In this document: positions 38,612 through 48,624 of the stretch, piece after piece | How positions within the stretch are numbered: the first letter of the stretch is position 1 | How the letters are laid out: each line of letters starts with the position of its first letter | NCBI GenBank assembly: GCA_020851785.1 | Contig: JADZCC010000034.1 | Location: 81,258-145,257, forward strand | Direction: 5' to 3' | Length of the DNA: 64,000 nucleotides | Source: Anaerolineales bacterium | Lineage (GTDB): Bacteria > Chloroflexota > Anaerolineae > Anaerolineales > Villigracilaceae | The notes under the pieces: model-generated | What the model was told of the DNA's origin: nothing | Databases searched by the model: none | What the model saw: only the letters and a program-made list of their open reading frames with translations | Translations under genes and position numbers: made by a program

Positions 38612-38833
38612 ATGGAAGTTGTCGAGTGCCGCCGCGACCCAATCCGCCGGAGCGGATATGCCGAACGACCGCTTTCGCTCGTCTGGCAGGGCGCGCGTCA
38701 TGAAATTGCCGAGGTGATCTCGCGCTGGAGCGGGCAGGGCGAAAAAGGCTTTCAGGTGAAAACGGCGGATGGGCTGGCGTTTGAAATTACCTATTTGGAA
38801 GACGCCGACGACTGGCTCGTCGAACCGTTGTAA
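38612..38833 (+). CDS. Small conserved protein (DUF6504-like)
   Basis: 73 aa; WQGARHEIAEVISRW...FQVKTADGLAFEITYLEDADDWLVEPL; 1-nt gap to the upstream gene. Confidence 0.55.
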   Translation: MEVVECRRDPIRRSGYAERPLSLVWQGARHEIAEVISRWSGQGEKGFQVKTADGLAFEITYLEDADDWLVEPL

Positions 38834-38860
38834 AATGATAAAAAACCATAAGGAGAATCA

Positions 38861-40039
38861 ATGCAAGAAATATCCACCGTGAATCGCTTGTCCAAACGCG
38901 TCGCCGGGTTGAAACCCAGCGGCATCCGCAAGTTCTTTGATATTGCCGCCACCATGAAAGACGTGATCTCGCTGGGCATTGGCGAACCAGATTTCACCAC
39001 GCCCAAACCCATTTTGGATGCGGGCATCCGTTCTCTGCAAAATGGCGAAACGCATTACACCTCCAATTGGGGCAAAATGGAATTGCGTCAGGCGATTGCC
39101 GACAATTTGAAGCGCCTGTATCAAGTTAAATACAACCCGGCCGATCAAATCATCGCCACGGTTGGCGGCTCGGAAGCGCTGTATCTTTCCTTCACCGCCA
39201 TCCTCGACCCGGGCGACGAAGTGATCATTCCCACGCCGTGTTTTGTTTCCTATCAAGCTGAGGTAATCATGGCGGGCGGCGTGGCGGTGGAAGTCCCCTG
39301 CCGCGAAGAAAACCAATTCATGGTGGACCCGGCCGATATTCGCAAAGCCATTACGCCGCGCACCAAAGCGCTGTTCTTTGGCTTTCCCAACAACCCCACC
39401 GGCGCTGTCGTCACCCGCGAAGTGATGTTGGAAATTGCGGCCATCGCCGAAGAAAACGACCTGATCGTCGTCTCCGACGAATTGTACGACCGCCTGGTAT
39501 ATGACTTTGAGCACGTCTGTTTTCCATCGTTGGGCGAAAACATAAAGAACCGCACCATCCTCATTGGCGGCTTTTCCAAAGACTACGCCATGACCGGCTG
39601 GCGTATCGGCTATGCTTGCGGTCCCACCGATTTAATTCAAGGGTTGGTGCGTATTCATCAATACACCATTATGTCCGCCCCCACCACCGCGCAAGATGCG
39701 GCGCTCGCGGCCTTGCTGATTGGCGACCCACACGTGGAAGAAATGCGCGTGGAATATGATCGTCGGCGCAAGCTTTTAGTAGGCGGATTAAACCGCCTCG
39801 GGCTGACGACCTTTGAGCCGCGCGGCGCTTTTTACGCATTTCCCAACATCCGGGCCTCCGGCATGGACGATGAAACCTTCTGCCAAAAATTATTGGAAGA
39901 AGAACACGTAGCCGTTGTGCCAGGCAGTTCGTTTGGACCCGGCGGCGAAGGTTTTGCCCGCGCCTGTTACGCCACCTCCTACGAAAAAATTGAGGAAGCC
40001 CTGCGCCGCATGGAAAGATTTATGAGCAGGCATGGGTGA
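38861..40039 (+). CDS. PLP-dependent aminotransferase class I/II
   Basis: ISLGIGEPDFTTPKPI; FPNNPTGAVVTREVM; GGFSKDYAMTGWRIGY. Confidence 0.93.
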   Translation: MQEISTVNRLSKRVAGLKPSGIRKFFDIAATMKDVISLGIGEPDFTTPKPILDAGIRSLQNGETHYTSNWGKMELRQAIADNLKRLYQVKYNPADQIIATVGGSEALYLSFTAILDPGDEVIIPTPCFVSYQAEVIMAGGVAVEVPCREENQFMVDPADIRKAITPRTKALFFGFPNNPTGAVVTREVMLEIAAIAEENDLIVVSDELYDRLVYDFEHVCFPSLGENIKNRTILIGGFSKDYAMTGWRIGYACGPTDLIQGLVRIHQYTIMSAPTTAQDAALAALLIGDPHVEEMRVEYDRRRKLLVGGLNRLGLTTFEPRGAFYAFPNIRASGMDDETFCQKLLEEEHVAVVPGSSFGPGGEGFARACYATSYEKIEEALRRMERFMSRHG

Positions 40040-40054
40040 GAATTAGAGAGTAGA

Positions 40055-40093
40055 AAAATCGTGCAGAGTTTGGACAAAACTCTGCACGATTTT
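40055..40093 (+). terminator. Terminator of aminotransferase gene
   Basis: aaaatcgtgcagagtt...aactctgcacgatttttttttt. Confidence 0.75.
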
Positions 40094-40104
40094 TTTTTTG
40101 CCGA

Positions 40105-40470
40105 TCACCCGCCTGCAATTTTGACTTTATATCCCAGCTTAATCAAAATCTCTGCAATTTTTTGGCGGTGTTCGCCTTGAATTTCAATCACGCCATCTTT
40201 AATCGTCCCGCCCGTGCCGCATTGTTGCTTCAACTTCTTTGCCAGGGCCTTCATATCCTCTGCATTTAATGCAAGATTCTTCACCAAAGAAACAGGCGTG
40301 CCATTCCGCCCGCTGGTCTCACGGTGCAGATAAATCGTCTGTTGTTGTGGCGGCAGAGATTCCCCTCTCCTCAAAGGACGTGTGCCCGTTAGGGTAGAGG
40401 GGTTAGGGGTGAGGTTTTGTTTTTTTCTTAAATCTCCAGATTCAGAAGACCAAACCGTTTTATTTGACAT
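40105..40470 (-). CDS. SUI1/YciH-family translation initiation factor
   Basis: LPPQQQTIYLHRETSGRNGTPVSLVKNLALNAEDMKALAKKLKQQCGTGGTIKDGVIEIQGEHRQKIAEILIKLGYKVKIAGG. Confidence 0.93.
   Translation of the reverse strand: MSNKTVWSSESGDLRKKQNLTPNPSTLTGTRPLRRGESLPPQQQTIYLHRETSGRNGTPVSLVKNLALNAEDMKALAKKLKQQCGTGGTIKDGVIEIQGEHRQKIAEILIKLGYKVKIAGG
40361..40416. repeat. Small repeat inserted in frame in the SUI1/YciH gene
   Basis: tcccctctcc...ggggttaggggtgaggtt; encodes NLTPNPSTLTGTRPLRRGES between RKK and LPPQQQ. Confidence 0.7.
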
Positions 40471-40484
40471 AAATCCATTATAAA

Positions 40485-40538
40485 CGTCCCGCAGGTTAGG
40501 CTCAATGATTAAAGTTAACTTGAGAAACCTGCGGGACG
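40485..40538. terminator. Hairpin between DEAD-box helicase and SUI1 genes
   Basis: cgtcccgcaggtt...aacctgcgggacg. Confidence 0.55.
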
Positions 40539-40544
40539 ATTTAA

Positions 40545-42230
40545 TTAATTTGCCTTCACGGCGCTAAATTTTTCTTTGCCAATTTTGTAGTTGCCGCTGT
40601 GTTTAATCACCTGGTCAACCACATCGGCGGGCACATCTACAAATGAATGTTTTTCTTCAATGCGGATTTTCCCAATGGTATACCCGGGGATGTTGGCGTG
40701 AAAGGCAATCTGGCCGACGATGTCGCTGGGACGGATGTTGTGCATTTTGCCCTTATTGATTTTGACTCGCACCATGCCTTCTTCATGCGACGTTGCGCCA
40801 CGACCGCGCTCGCGCTTGCCCCGGCTCCCGGACTCATCTCTACGCCCGAACGACTCTTTGCGCCCGAACTTTTCATTTCGTCCACCACGCTCATCTCTGC
40901 GATTGAAATCGGGCTTCACATCCGACACTTCGGCAATCGGCCTTTGCTTTTCGTCGCCACGGGAAATCTTAATCGCGGCGGCGGCAATGTTCATTGGGTC
41001 ATGCCCGGCTTCAATTAATTCCTGAACCATCTCCAACTCGCGCTTGAAACGTCCGCGACCAAGCCAAACCTTCAAATTTTCAACGGTTTGCGTTTCGCGG
41101 TGTTTAATAATTTCAGCGGGCGTGGGCAGTTCCAATTGCTTGACCGGCTGTTTGGTGAGCGCTTCCACTTCGCGCAAACGCCTTTTTTCTTTGGGAGCGA
41201 GCAATGTGATCGCAATTCCGGTTTTGCCTGCGCGGCCGGTTCTGCCGATTCTGTGAACATAGACTTCGGCGTCATCTGGCAGGTGATAATTGAAGACGTG
41301 CGAAATATCGTCAATGTCCAAACCGCGCGCGGCGACGTCGGTGGCGACCAAGACTTTCACCTGGTTGGCGCGGAAACGGCCCAAGACGCGTTCGCGGGCG
41401 TTTTGATCCAGGTCGCCATGAATGGCTTCGGCGGGGATGCCGCGAATCACCAGTTCGTTTGCCAGCGTGGCGGTTTCCGCTCGGGTGCGGGCAAAAATCA
41501 GCGCGGAATGAATCGGCTCAATTTCAAAAAGACGAGTGAGCGCATTCGTTTTATCGCGATCATGCACAAGGTAGTAGCGCTGATCAATGGCTGAGGCGGT
41601 GAGCGTGCTTCTTTTCACCGCGACCGTTTGCGGGTCACGCATGAAGCGGTCTGCCAGTTTGCGAATCCGCTGGGGCATGGTGGCGCTGAACAAGGCGGTT
41701 TGTCGCTCGGAGGGAGTCGTCGCCAGAATTTTTTCAACTTCTTCCACGAAGCCCATGTTGAGCATTTCATCGGCTTCATCCAGCACAACGGTTTTGATAT
41801 CGCTCAAAACCAAAACGCCGCGTTCAAGCAAGTCATTGAGACGGCCGGGCGTACCCACGACCACATCCACGCCGCGCCGCAGGTTGTTGATTTGCGGGCC
41901 GTACGGTTGACCGCCATACACGGCCAGCACGCGCGCATGCAAATGTTTGCCATATTCGTTCATCGAATCGGCGACTTGCAAAGCCAGTTCGCGCGTGGGC
42001 GCCAACACCAGGGCTTGCGGGTTTTTCTGCTTTTGAAAATTATTTAAGATGGGGAGAGAAAACGCGGCTGTTTTGCCGGTGCCGGTTTGAGCCTGACCAA
42101 TTACGTCCACGCCGGTGAGCATGAGGGGAATCATGCCTGCTTGAATGGGCGTCGGTTCGGCATAGCCAAGTTCGCTAATGGCTTGCGTCAGCTCGCTACG
42201 CAAGTTTAAAGAAAGAAAATCGGTTGTCAT
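40545..42230 (-). CDS. DEAD-box RNA helicase (CsdA/DeaD-like, with DbpA-type RNA-binding C-term)
   Basis: PTPIQAGMIPLMLTGVDVIGQAQTGTGKTAAF; VLDEADEMLNMGF; C-term MVRVKINKGKMHNIRPSDIVGQIAFHANIPGYTIGKIRI. Start chosen at MTTDFLSLN. Confidence 0.94.
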   Translation of the reverse strand: MTTDFLSLNLRSELTQAISELGYAEPTPIQAGMIPLMLTGVDVIGQAQTGTGKTAAFSLPILNNFQKQKNPQALVLAPTRELALQVADSMNEYGKHLHARVLAVYGGQPYGPQINNLRRGVDVVVGTPGRLNDLLERGVLVLSDIKTVVLDEADEMLNMGFVEEVEKILATTPSERQTALFSATMPQRIRKLADRFMRDPQTVAVKRSTLTASAIDQRYYLVHDRDKTNALTRLFEIEPIHSALIFARTRAETATLANELVIRGIPAEAIHGDLDQNARERVLGRFRANQVKVLVATDVAARGLDIDDISHVFNYHLPDDAEVYVHRIGRTGRAGKTGIAITLLAPKEKRRLREVEALTKQPVKQLELPTPAEIIKHRETQTVENLKVWLGRGRFKRELEMVQELIEAGHDPMNIAAAAIKISRGDEKQRPIAEVSDVKPDFNRRDERGGRNEKFGRKESFGRRDESGSRGKRERGRGATSHEEGMVRVKINKGKMHNIRPSDIVGQIAFHANIPGYTIGKIRIEEKHSFVDVPADVVDQVIKHSGNYKIGKEKFSAVKAN

Positions 42231-42519
42231 GTTTGTCCTTTTTATTTCGTCATTATGAATGTGGTTTCGATACGCCGCAACCCTGAAAATCATCAGGGCA
42301 AGCAAACAAGAACGCGGCTACTCAACCACCAATTTCACGATGACATGTCATTGGGACGTTTTGACAACTCTGTTTTACTTCTTTCTTGCTATTCAAGATT
42401 GCTTTTTCAAGCAATCTCACCCAACAAAAAAGCCCGATGATTTCAGCGGGCTTGGCGTTTAGAGCGGGTCAAAACATTTTCCCAGAAAATTACAACGGGC
42501 TGAGTTTACCACAGAATTT

Positions 42520-42625
42520 GTAAACGGACTCTATCACGAATTCACGGAAACAAACGGATTTGTGGGAGCGAATGGAAACCGATTTGTCCGTTATTGTCCG
42601 CGAATCCGCGACAAAGTCCGTTTAC
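42520..42625 (-). repeat. ~106-nt palindromic element with 28-nt arms
   Basis: Arms gtaaacggactctatcacgaattcacgg (42520-42547) and ccgcgaatccgcgacaaagtccgtttac (42598-42625). Confidence 0.75.
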
Positions 42626-43467
42626 ATGGTCATTAATACAATCGCAATCAAAGCGGAGACTACGCCCACCCATTGATTGCGGTTGAGTCTTTCTTTGAGG
42701 AAGATGGACGCGAGCAACACCGTTGCGCCCGGGAAGAGCGAGCTTAACACCGCGGCGACATCCAATCGGCCGGTTTGGGTGGCGAGGATGAAAAAACCGT
42801 TGCCGGTCAAATCCAGGATGCCGTTGAGAAAGATCGCCGGCAAGACGGTCGCTTTTTCAAGTTGAAAGGATGTTTTTGTAATCAGCATATAAATCAACAA
42901 AAAGGAAACGCTGGCCACGCGGGAAATCACCATGGGCCAAATCACTCCGCCCGCGCCCGTGGCCTGATGGACAAAGACAAAGTAACAGCCAAATCCAAGG
43001 CCGGCCAGCAGAGGCAGCTTCAGGTCTACAAGGTGCGAGCGGATATTTTTGATTCCATCTTCGCCTTGTGAAATCACCCAAATGGACAGGAGCGCAAAGA
43101 CGAATCCAACCAATATCAAATAATTTGGCAAGCCCTGTGTGACGATGCCGACGATGACGGGAATGAGCGCCGCCAATAACGCTGAGACTGGGGCGGCTAT
43201 GCTCATCAACCCTTTGGACATGGCGGCGTAAAGAAAGATCAGGCCCATTACGCCAAACAGCCCGGCCATGAACGCCAACCCAACATCTCGCGGAGATGGA
43301 AACGCTTCATTGCTCCTGAGCGCTAAAAGGCCAACTGCAACCAGCCCAACCACAGACGCATAAAACACGGCGCGGACTGCGCCAACGCTTCGCGCCGCCA
43401 GCCCGCCGGTAAAATCGCCTGCGCCCCAACTGAACGCGGATAATAATCCGTAAACGATGGATAACAA
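42622..43467 (-). CDS. DMT-family (EamA) transporter, probable TTG start
   Basis: SIVYGLLSAFSWGAGDFTGGLAARSVGAV...; 10-TM pattern; SD GGAG before TTG at 43467. Confidence 0.85.
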   Translation of the reverse strand: MLSIVYGLLSAFSWGAGDFTGGLAARSVGAVRAVFYASVVGLVAVGLLALRSNEAFPSPRDVGLAFMAGLFGVMGLIFLYAAMSKGLMSIAAPVSALLAALIPVIVGIVTQGLPNYLILVGFVFALLSIWVISQGEDGIKNIRSHLVDLKLPLLAGLGFGCYFVFVHQATGAGGVIWPMVISRVASVSFLLIYMLITKTSFQLEKATVLPAIFLNGILDLTGNGFFILATQTGRLDVAAVLSSLFPGATVLLASIFLKERLNRNQWVGVVSALIAIVLMTM

Positions 43468-43537
43468 GGTAGCTCCTCTAATTTGGAACGTGGATTTCAG
43501 TCGCAGGTAACAAACGCAGACTAAAGCCTGCGTTACG

Positions 43538-44395
43538 TTACTCCTTTGCTCGCGCCAACACTTTTTGCGCGTTGCGTAGCAATGGCATATCAATCATCTT
43601 GCCATCTAACGAATACGCGCCTTTCCCCTCTTTTTGACTGGCCTCAAACGTCTCGACGATTCTTTTTGCATATGCAACTTCTTCGGCGGATGGAGTAAAC
43701 GCCGCTTGCACCGCCGCAACCTGATTCGGGTGGATGATTTGTTTGCCGCTGAAGCCCAGCCGCGCACCAAACTCAGATTCCGCTTTCAGCGCTTCTGAAT
43801 CTTTATAATCAATGGTGACAATATCAATGGCTTGCAAATCATGGGCGGCGCAGGCCACAACGACTGCCTGACGGGCGTACAATAATTCAGTTGCGTCTTT
43901 TGTGCGTTTTGCGCCAATGGATGCGGCAAAATCCTCGCCACCGAAAATCAGGGCGTCCAAACGCGGGTGTGACGCAATTTCTTTGAGGTTCAAAATCCCT
44001 TTGGCGGTTTCAATGCCAATCAGAATGCGCATGGAGTTAACCTTCCAGCCGTATTTGAGTTCGGCAGATTCGATAATTTCGCTCGCCCATTCAATCTGTT
44101 CATAGGACTCAACTTTGGGAATCACAATGCCATCCGGCCGATATGGCAGGACCGCTTCAAGATCGTCCTGCTCCCAGCCTGAGCCAACGGAATTAATGCG
44201 GGCCAGCTTTTCGCTTTGGCCAAAATCCAGTTCGCGCAAGGCTCTGGCAATCGTTTCGCGGGCTTCGGCTTTTTTGTTAACCGCCGCGCCGTCTTCCATA
44301 TCCATACAAATGGAATCGACTCCCAGGGTGATGGATTTTGTAATCATCTTCCAGTTGTCGCCGGGCATGTAAAGCAGGGCTCGTCTTGGGTACAT
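43538..44395 (-). CDS. HpcH/HpaI-CitE family CoA-ester lyase
   Basis: RRALLYMPGDNWKMITKSITLGVDSICMDMEDGAAVNKKAEAR; IIHPNQVAAVQAAFTPS. Confidence 0.9.
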   Translation of the reverse strand: MYPRRALLYMPGDNWKMITKSITLGVDSICMDMEDGAAVNKKAEARETIARALRELDFGQSEKLARINSVGSGWEQDDLEAVLPYRPDGIVIPKVESYEQIEWASEIIESAELKYGWKVNSMRILIGIETAKGILNLKEIASHPRLDALIFGGEDFAASIGAKRTKDATELLYARQAVVVACAAHDLQAIDIVTIDYKDSEALKAESEFGARLGFSGKQIIHPNQVAAVQAAFTPSAEEVAYAKRIVETFEASQKEGKGAYSLDGKMIDMPLLRNAQKVLARAKE

Positions 44396-44437
44396 GGAAT
44401 GCTCCTTTGCCAGCCGATGATAGCATTAAAAAGAAAA

Positions 44438-44454
44438 CCGCCAAAGATTTGGCG
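44438..44454 (-). terminator. Short hairpin after FHA gene
   Basis: ccgccaaa-gat-ttggcgg. Confidence 0.4.
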
Positions 44455-44476
44455 GCTTGGGAAGCAAGCTTCAGCG

Positions 44477-44977
44477 TTATGGATGCCGATCGTAAACGGC
44501 AACCAGTTTCAAGCGTCCCAACTGGAGCGTGCTTCCGCTGGGAAGTTGCGCGGCCTGACTGGGCGGGAGAATCTTTCCATCCAGCCAGGTTCCATTGGAA
44601 CTGTTTAAATCCATAATTTCATAGCCCTGAGCAGTTGCGCGAACTTTGGCATGTCGCCTGGAGACGCCCATGCCGAAACCATCCGGAGTGGATAAATCCA
44701 CCAGCGTTTCGGTCGCGTCGTCCGCTTTGCGCCCGAGGACGAATTCTTCGGCGGTGGCGATGGTGATTAGCGCGCCATTCCCTGAAAAATAAAAAGCCAG
44801 GCCGTTTTCTGGCACGGCGTACTGACTTCCCTTTTCCAGGTTTAATTGAGCGGACAGATCCAACGAACTGCCGCAATGCACGCAGGTGAGCGCGTTTGAA
44901 TCATTGCCAAATTTACAGGCCGGGCAAAATTTAGTAAACGATTGTGTGCCAACAATGGCGCGATATTGATCATCCAT
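44477..44977 (-). CDS. Zinc-ribbon + FHA domain protein
   Basis: CPACKFGNDSNALTCVHCGSSL and FVLGRKADD...VSRRHAKVRATAQGYEIMDLNSSNGTWLDGK. Confidence 0.9.
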   Translation of the reverse strand: MDDQYRAIVGTQSFTKFCPACKFGNDSNALTCVHCGSSLDLSAQLNLEKGSQYAVPENGLAFYFSGNGALITIATAEEFVLGRKADDATETLVDLSTPDGFGMGVSRRHAKVRATAQGYEIMDLNSSNGTWLDGKILPPSQAAQLPSGSTLQLGRLKLVAVYDRHP

Positions 44978-45149
44978 CTTACACTTCCAAATTTCAAAGT
45001 TTTACAAGGGTAAATCTTACATGAAGGCCGGGCTTTAATCAATTTACAGTTTCACATTGAAAGGCGTTTGTAAGGTTTAAAACGTCGGTACCATCCGAGG
45101 ATTTGTCTTTTTCGGCAAAAGCGAAACGTAATTTTCAAAAAAGTAATTT

Positions 45150-45620
45150 TTACGGCAAAAAGTTCAGGCGTTGGCCTTGCTTCAGAAACATGGCGGTCCG
45201 CTCAAATTCGATGACGATCGTGCCATCCTGTTTTTTGCCCCAATGTTTCAGGCGCACGATGCCCACGTTTCTACGCGATTTGGATTCGCGTCTCTCCAGC
45301 ACCTCGCTTTCGGCGTAGATGGTATCGTTGTGGAAGGTGGGGTTGGGATGGATGACTTTATCGTAGCTTAAGTTGGCGATGATCGTGCCTTCGCTAATAT
45401 CCGCAACGGTTAACCCAACGACCAGCCCCAGCGTGAAAATTCCGTTCACAATCCGCTGACCAAATTCGGTGTTGGCCGCAAAATCTTCGTTGACGTGCAA
45501 AGGCTGGGTGTTCATCGTCAGCGAAGAGAACAGGACGTTGTCCATCTCCGTAATGGTGCGCCCCGCCGAATGTTTAATTTTCAACCCCACTTCCAACTCT
45601 TCAAAATATTTTCCAGCCAT
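45150..45620 (-). CDS. MaoC-like (R)-hydratase
   Basis: KYFEELEVGLKIKHSAGRTITEMDNVLFSSLTMNTQPLHVNEDFA. Start chosen at MAGKYFEE. Confidence 0.9.
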   Translation of the reverse strand: MAGKYFEELEVGLKIKHSAGRTITEMDNVLFSSLTMNTQPLHVNEDFAANTEFGQRIVNGIFTLGLVVGLTVADISEGTIIANLSYDKVIHPNPTFHNDTIYAESEVLERRESKSRRNVGIVRLKHWGKKQDGTIVIEFERTAMFLKQGQRLNFLP

Positions 45621-45648
45621 GCCTGCTCCTAAAAAATAAACGAGATCG

Positions 45649-46125
45649 TCATTCCGCCATTTCAACCAGCGTTTGTTCGCGTTCCACGGTGGCGCCGGGC
45701 GCAACAAAAATCGTCTTGATTTTGCCGTCCATCAAGGCCTGAATCTTGATTTCCATTTTCATGGCTTCCATAGTCAGGAGGGTTTGGCCTTTCTTGACGG
45801 CTTCGCCAACGCCAACCGCCACACTGCGGACCTGCCCAGGCATGGGAGCCGTTAACCCGGCCGTTGAATCCTGTCGGGCGCCGCGCCGCGCTGTGGAGGT
45901 TTTGGTCAGCATTCGGGTTTGGCCATTCAGCGTAATCCAACGCTTTGCGCCGTCAAAGGAAATATAAGCGGACTGAGCAATCCCGCCAATGCGGAATTCG
46001 ATTTGTCCGCTGGCTTTATCCAGACGGGCGATTTCCACTGGATGCGTTTGCCCGTCGAACAAAACATCATAGCCGTTGGGCGTTGGGACAATTTCAATTG
46101 GTTGCGAATCAAAAAGTAATTTCAT
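45649..46125 (-). CDS. Biotin carboxyl carrier protein of an acyl-CoA carboxylase
   Basis: LLTMEAMKMEIKIQALMDGKIKTIFVAPGATVEREQTLVEM. Confidence 0.92.
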   Translation of the reverse strand: MKLLFDSQPIEIVPTPNGYDVLFDGQTHPVEIARLDKASGQIEFRIGGIAQSAYISFDGAKRWITLNGQTRMLTKTSTARRGARQDSTAGLTAPMPGQVRSVAVGVGEAVKKGQTLLTMEAMKMEIKIQALMDGKIKTIFVAPGATVEREQTLVEMAE

Positions 46126-46127
46126 AC

Positions 46128-47630
46128 CTAGTTCCTAAACCCATTGGTTTGTCTCCACGGGCTGTATGGATCGGACTCGTTGCGCCGTTCAACCGCCGCA
46201 ATGGATGAGTTTGCCAGCGTGGCTTCAGCCAGCGCGGCAGAAATCAACTGCTCGGGAGTGGGTTTGTTTTTTTCAACTGCCAAATCAGCGACAGCTAAAA
46301 CAGTTTCCACCCAGCGCGTGGTGACCTGACCGGAGGCAAAATCCGGGTGCGCCAAAACGGCTTGCATAAAATCAACGTTCGTAACCACGCCATGCACGAT
46401 GAAATTCTTGAGGGCGTTTTGCATTTTTTGAATCGCAGTCTCGCGGTTTTCAGCATGGACAATCAATTTCGCCAACAGCGGGTCGTAGAAATGCGTAACG
46501 GTCTTCCCTTTGGCAAAACCAGAATCCACGCGCACGCCCGGCCCATGCGGTTCGATAAATTGAAGCAATTTGCCCGTGCTGGGTAAAAACCCGCTGGCCG
46601 GGTCTTCGGCATAGACGCGGCACTCGATGGCGTGGCCTCTTTGCATAAAATCCTTTTGTTGAAAGGGGAATTTTTCTCCCGCCGCCACGCGAATTTGCCA
46701 CTGCGCCAAATCAATCCCGGCCACCAATTCCGTCACCGGATGCTCCACCTGCAGGCGGGTGTTCATTTCAAGGAAATAATATTGGGCGGAACTTGGGTCG
46801 AAGATAAATTCAATCGTTCCGGCGTTGAAGTAATTCACCGCTTTGGCGGCTTGGACAGCGGCCGCGCCCATTTGCTCCCTTAATTCCGAAGTTAATACAG
46901 GCGAGGGAGTCTCTTCGATGATTTTTTGATGCCTTCTTTGCACGGAACATTCGCGTTCAAACAAATGAATCAAATTGCCCTGCTCGTCGCCAAAAACTTG
47001 AAACTCCACATGATGGGCCGCGGCGATATATTTTTCGATTAACAAGCGTTCATCGCCAAAGGAGTTAAGCGCTTCGCCACGGGCCAGTTCCAGCGCGTCT
47101 TGCAACTCCGACTCCTGGCTCACCACCCGCATGCCTTTGCCGCCGCCGCCCGCCGAGGCTTTGATCAAAACCGGATAGCCGATTTCCTGCGCGGCTTGTT
47201 TAAACTCCGCTTCGGTTTCCAGCCCTTCAAAACCGGGGACGGTGGGCACGCCCGCTTTTTTCATCAATATTTTCGATTCGGCTTTATCGCCCATGGCGCG
47301 GATCGAATCTGCCGAGGGGCCGATAAATTTCAGTTTCGCTGATTCAACTGCGGCGGCGAAAGCGGCGTTCTCCGAAAGAAAGCCATAGCCCGGGTGAATG
47401 GCTTCCGCTCCGCTGTGCAGGGCGGCTTGAATCAATTTATCCCTATTTAAATAAGATTCTTTGGGGGCGGAGGCGCCGAGATGCACGGCTTCGTCTGCAA
47501 ATTGAACGTGCAAGGCGTTTTGATCTGCGTCGGAATAGACGGCCACGGTTTTGACGCCGAGTTCCTGACAGGCGCGCATGATGCGCATGGCGATTTCGCC
47601 GCGATTGGCGATTAGGATTTTAGTGAACAT
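46128..47630 (-). CDS. Biotin carboxylase subunit of acyl-CoA carboxylase
   Basis: FTKILIANRGEIAMRIMRACQELGVKTVAVYSDAD; EMNTRLQVEHPVTE. Confidence 0.95.
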   Translation of the reverse strand: MFTKILIANRGEIAMRIMRACQELGVKTVAVYSDADQNALHVQFADEAVHLGASAPKESYLNRDKLIQAALHSGAEAIHPGYGFLSENAAFAAAVESAKLKFIGPSADSIRAMGDKAESKILMKKAGVPTVPGFEGLETEAEFKQAAQEIGYPVLIKASAGGGGKGMRVVSQESELQDALELARGEALNSFGDERLLIEKYIAAAHHVEFQVFGDEQGNLIHLFERECSVQRRHQKIIEETPSPVLTSELREQMGAAAVQAAKAVNYFNAGTIEFIFDPSSAQYYFLEMNTRLQVEHPVTELVAGIDLAQWQIRVAAGEKFPFQQKDFMQRGHAIECRVYAEDPASGFLPSTGKLLQFIEPHGPGVRVDSGFAKGKTVTHFYDPLLAKLIVHAENRETAIQKMQNALKNFIVHGVVTNVDFMQAVLAHPDFASGQVTTRWVETVLAVADLAVEKNKPTPEQLISAALAEATLANSSIAAVERRNESDPYSPWRQTNGFRN

Positions 47631-48609
47631 TTAATAGTTTTAATAACTCCGCTTCTTTTTCGGGCGTCAGTCCAGCTTTCCACACATGGTCGGCGGGACG
47701 CGAGTTAGACCACTCCAACGTGTCGTAGATCGTTTCTTCGAGCGAGAGAAAAGTGAGGCCGGCGCGAATGGCTTTGGAAGAATTCACGCGCAAGAACCCG
47801 GCCTGGTCGCCGTCGTCTGGCGCCCAAATGGGCAAATCCAGCCCGGGCGTGAGGTTGTGGCGCTGGATGAAATCCAGCGAAGCCCATTTGAATTTTGCGT
47901 CGCTGTTGCCGATTAATTTACAAGTATCGAGCAGTCTGCCGAAGCTCAATTCATATTCCGGGCCGGTGGCGTTGAACACGCCCGAAACGTTTTGCTCAAT
48001 CATTTCGACGATAAATTTGGAAAGGTCGCGCGCGTCAATAATTTGAGTTAATACGCTGGGGCTGTCTGGAGCGAGAACCAGCCCGCCACGCGCCACGCGA
48101 GAGACCCAATAAGTGAAGCGGTCGGTGCCATCGTGCGGGCCGACGATGAGGCCCGGGCGGATGATCAGCGAGCGGATGCCAAAGACGTTTTGCACCGCCT
48201 GCTCGCATAAGGTTTTACGCGGCCCATACGTCTCCGGCGTGTTGTCCCGGGCGGCTTCTTCTGGAATAACGGCCAGCGCGTCTGATTCGTTTAACCCGAT
48301 TTTTTTGAAGTTAGCATACGCGGAAATGCTGGAGATAAAGACGTAGGCGTCCGTTTTATCTTTCAAGGCCTCGGCGGAAAGGCGCACGCTCTGCGGAAAG
48401 TATCCGCAGGTGTCTATGACCGCGTCCCAATGCCCTTGAAGCAAATCCAAATCCTTTTCGCGGTCGCCGTGAATTTTATCCATTTGTGGAAACAGGTTGG
48501 GGTTGGTCTGTCCGCGATTGAACAGGGTGACGTGATGTCCGTGCGAGCGGGCGTAGTTTACAAGATGTCTGCCCAGAAAACGCGTGCCGCCAATCATCAA
48601 GATTTTCAT
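47620..48609 (-). CDS. NAD-dependent epimerase/dehydratase (SDR family)
   Basis: MKILMIGGTRFLGRHLVNYARSHGHHVTLFNRGQTNP. Confidence 0.9.
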   Translation of the reverse strand: MKILMIGGTRFLGRHLVNYARSHGHHVTLFNRGQTNPNLFPQMDKIHGDREKDLDLLQGHWDAVIDTCGYFPQSVRLSAEALKDKTDAYVFISSISAYANFKKIGLNESDALAVIPEEAARDNTPETYGPRKTLCEQAVQNVFGIRSLIIRPGLIVGPHDGTDRFTYWVSRVARGGLVLAPDSPSVLTQIIDARDLSKFIVEMIEQNVSGVFNATGPEYELSFGRLLDTCKLIGNSDAKFKWASLDFIQRHNLTPGLDLPIWAPDDGDQAGFLRVNSSKAIRAGLTFLSLEETIYDTLEWSNSRPADHVWKAGLTPEKEAELLKLLNVH

Positions 48610-48624
48610 GGTCGCTCCATTTGG

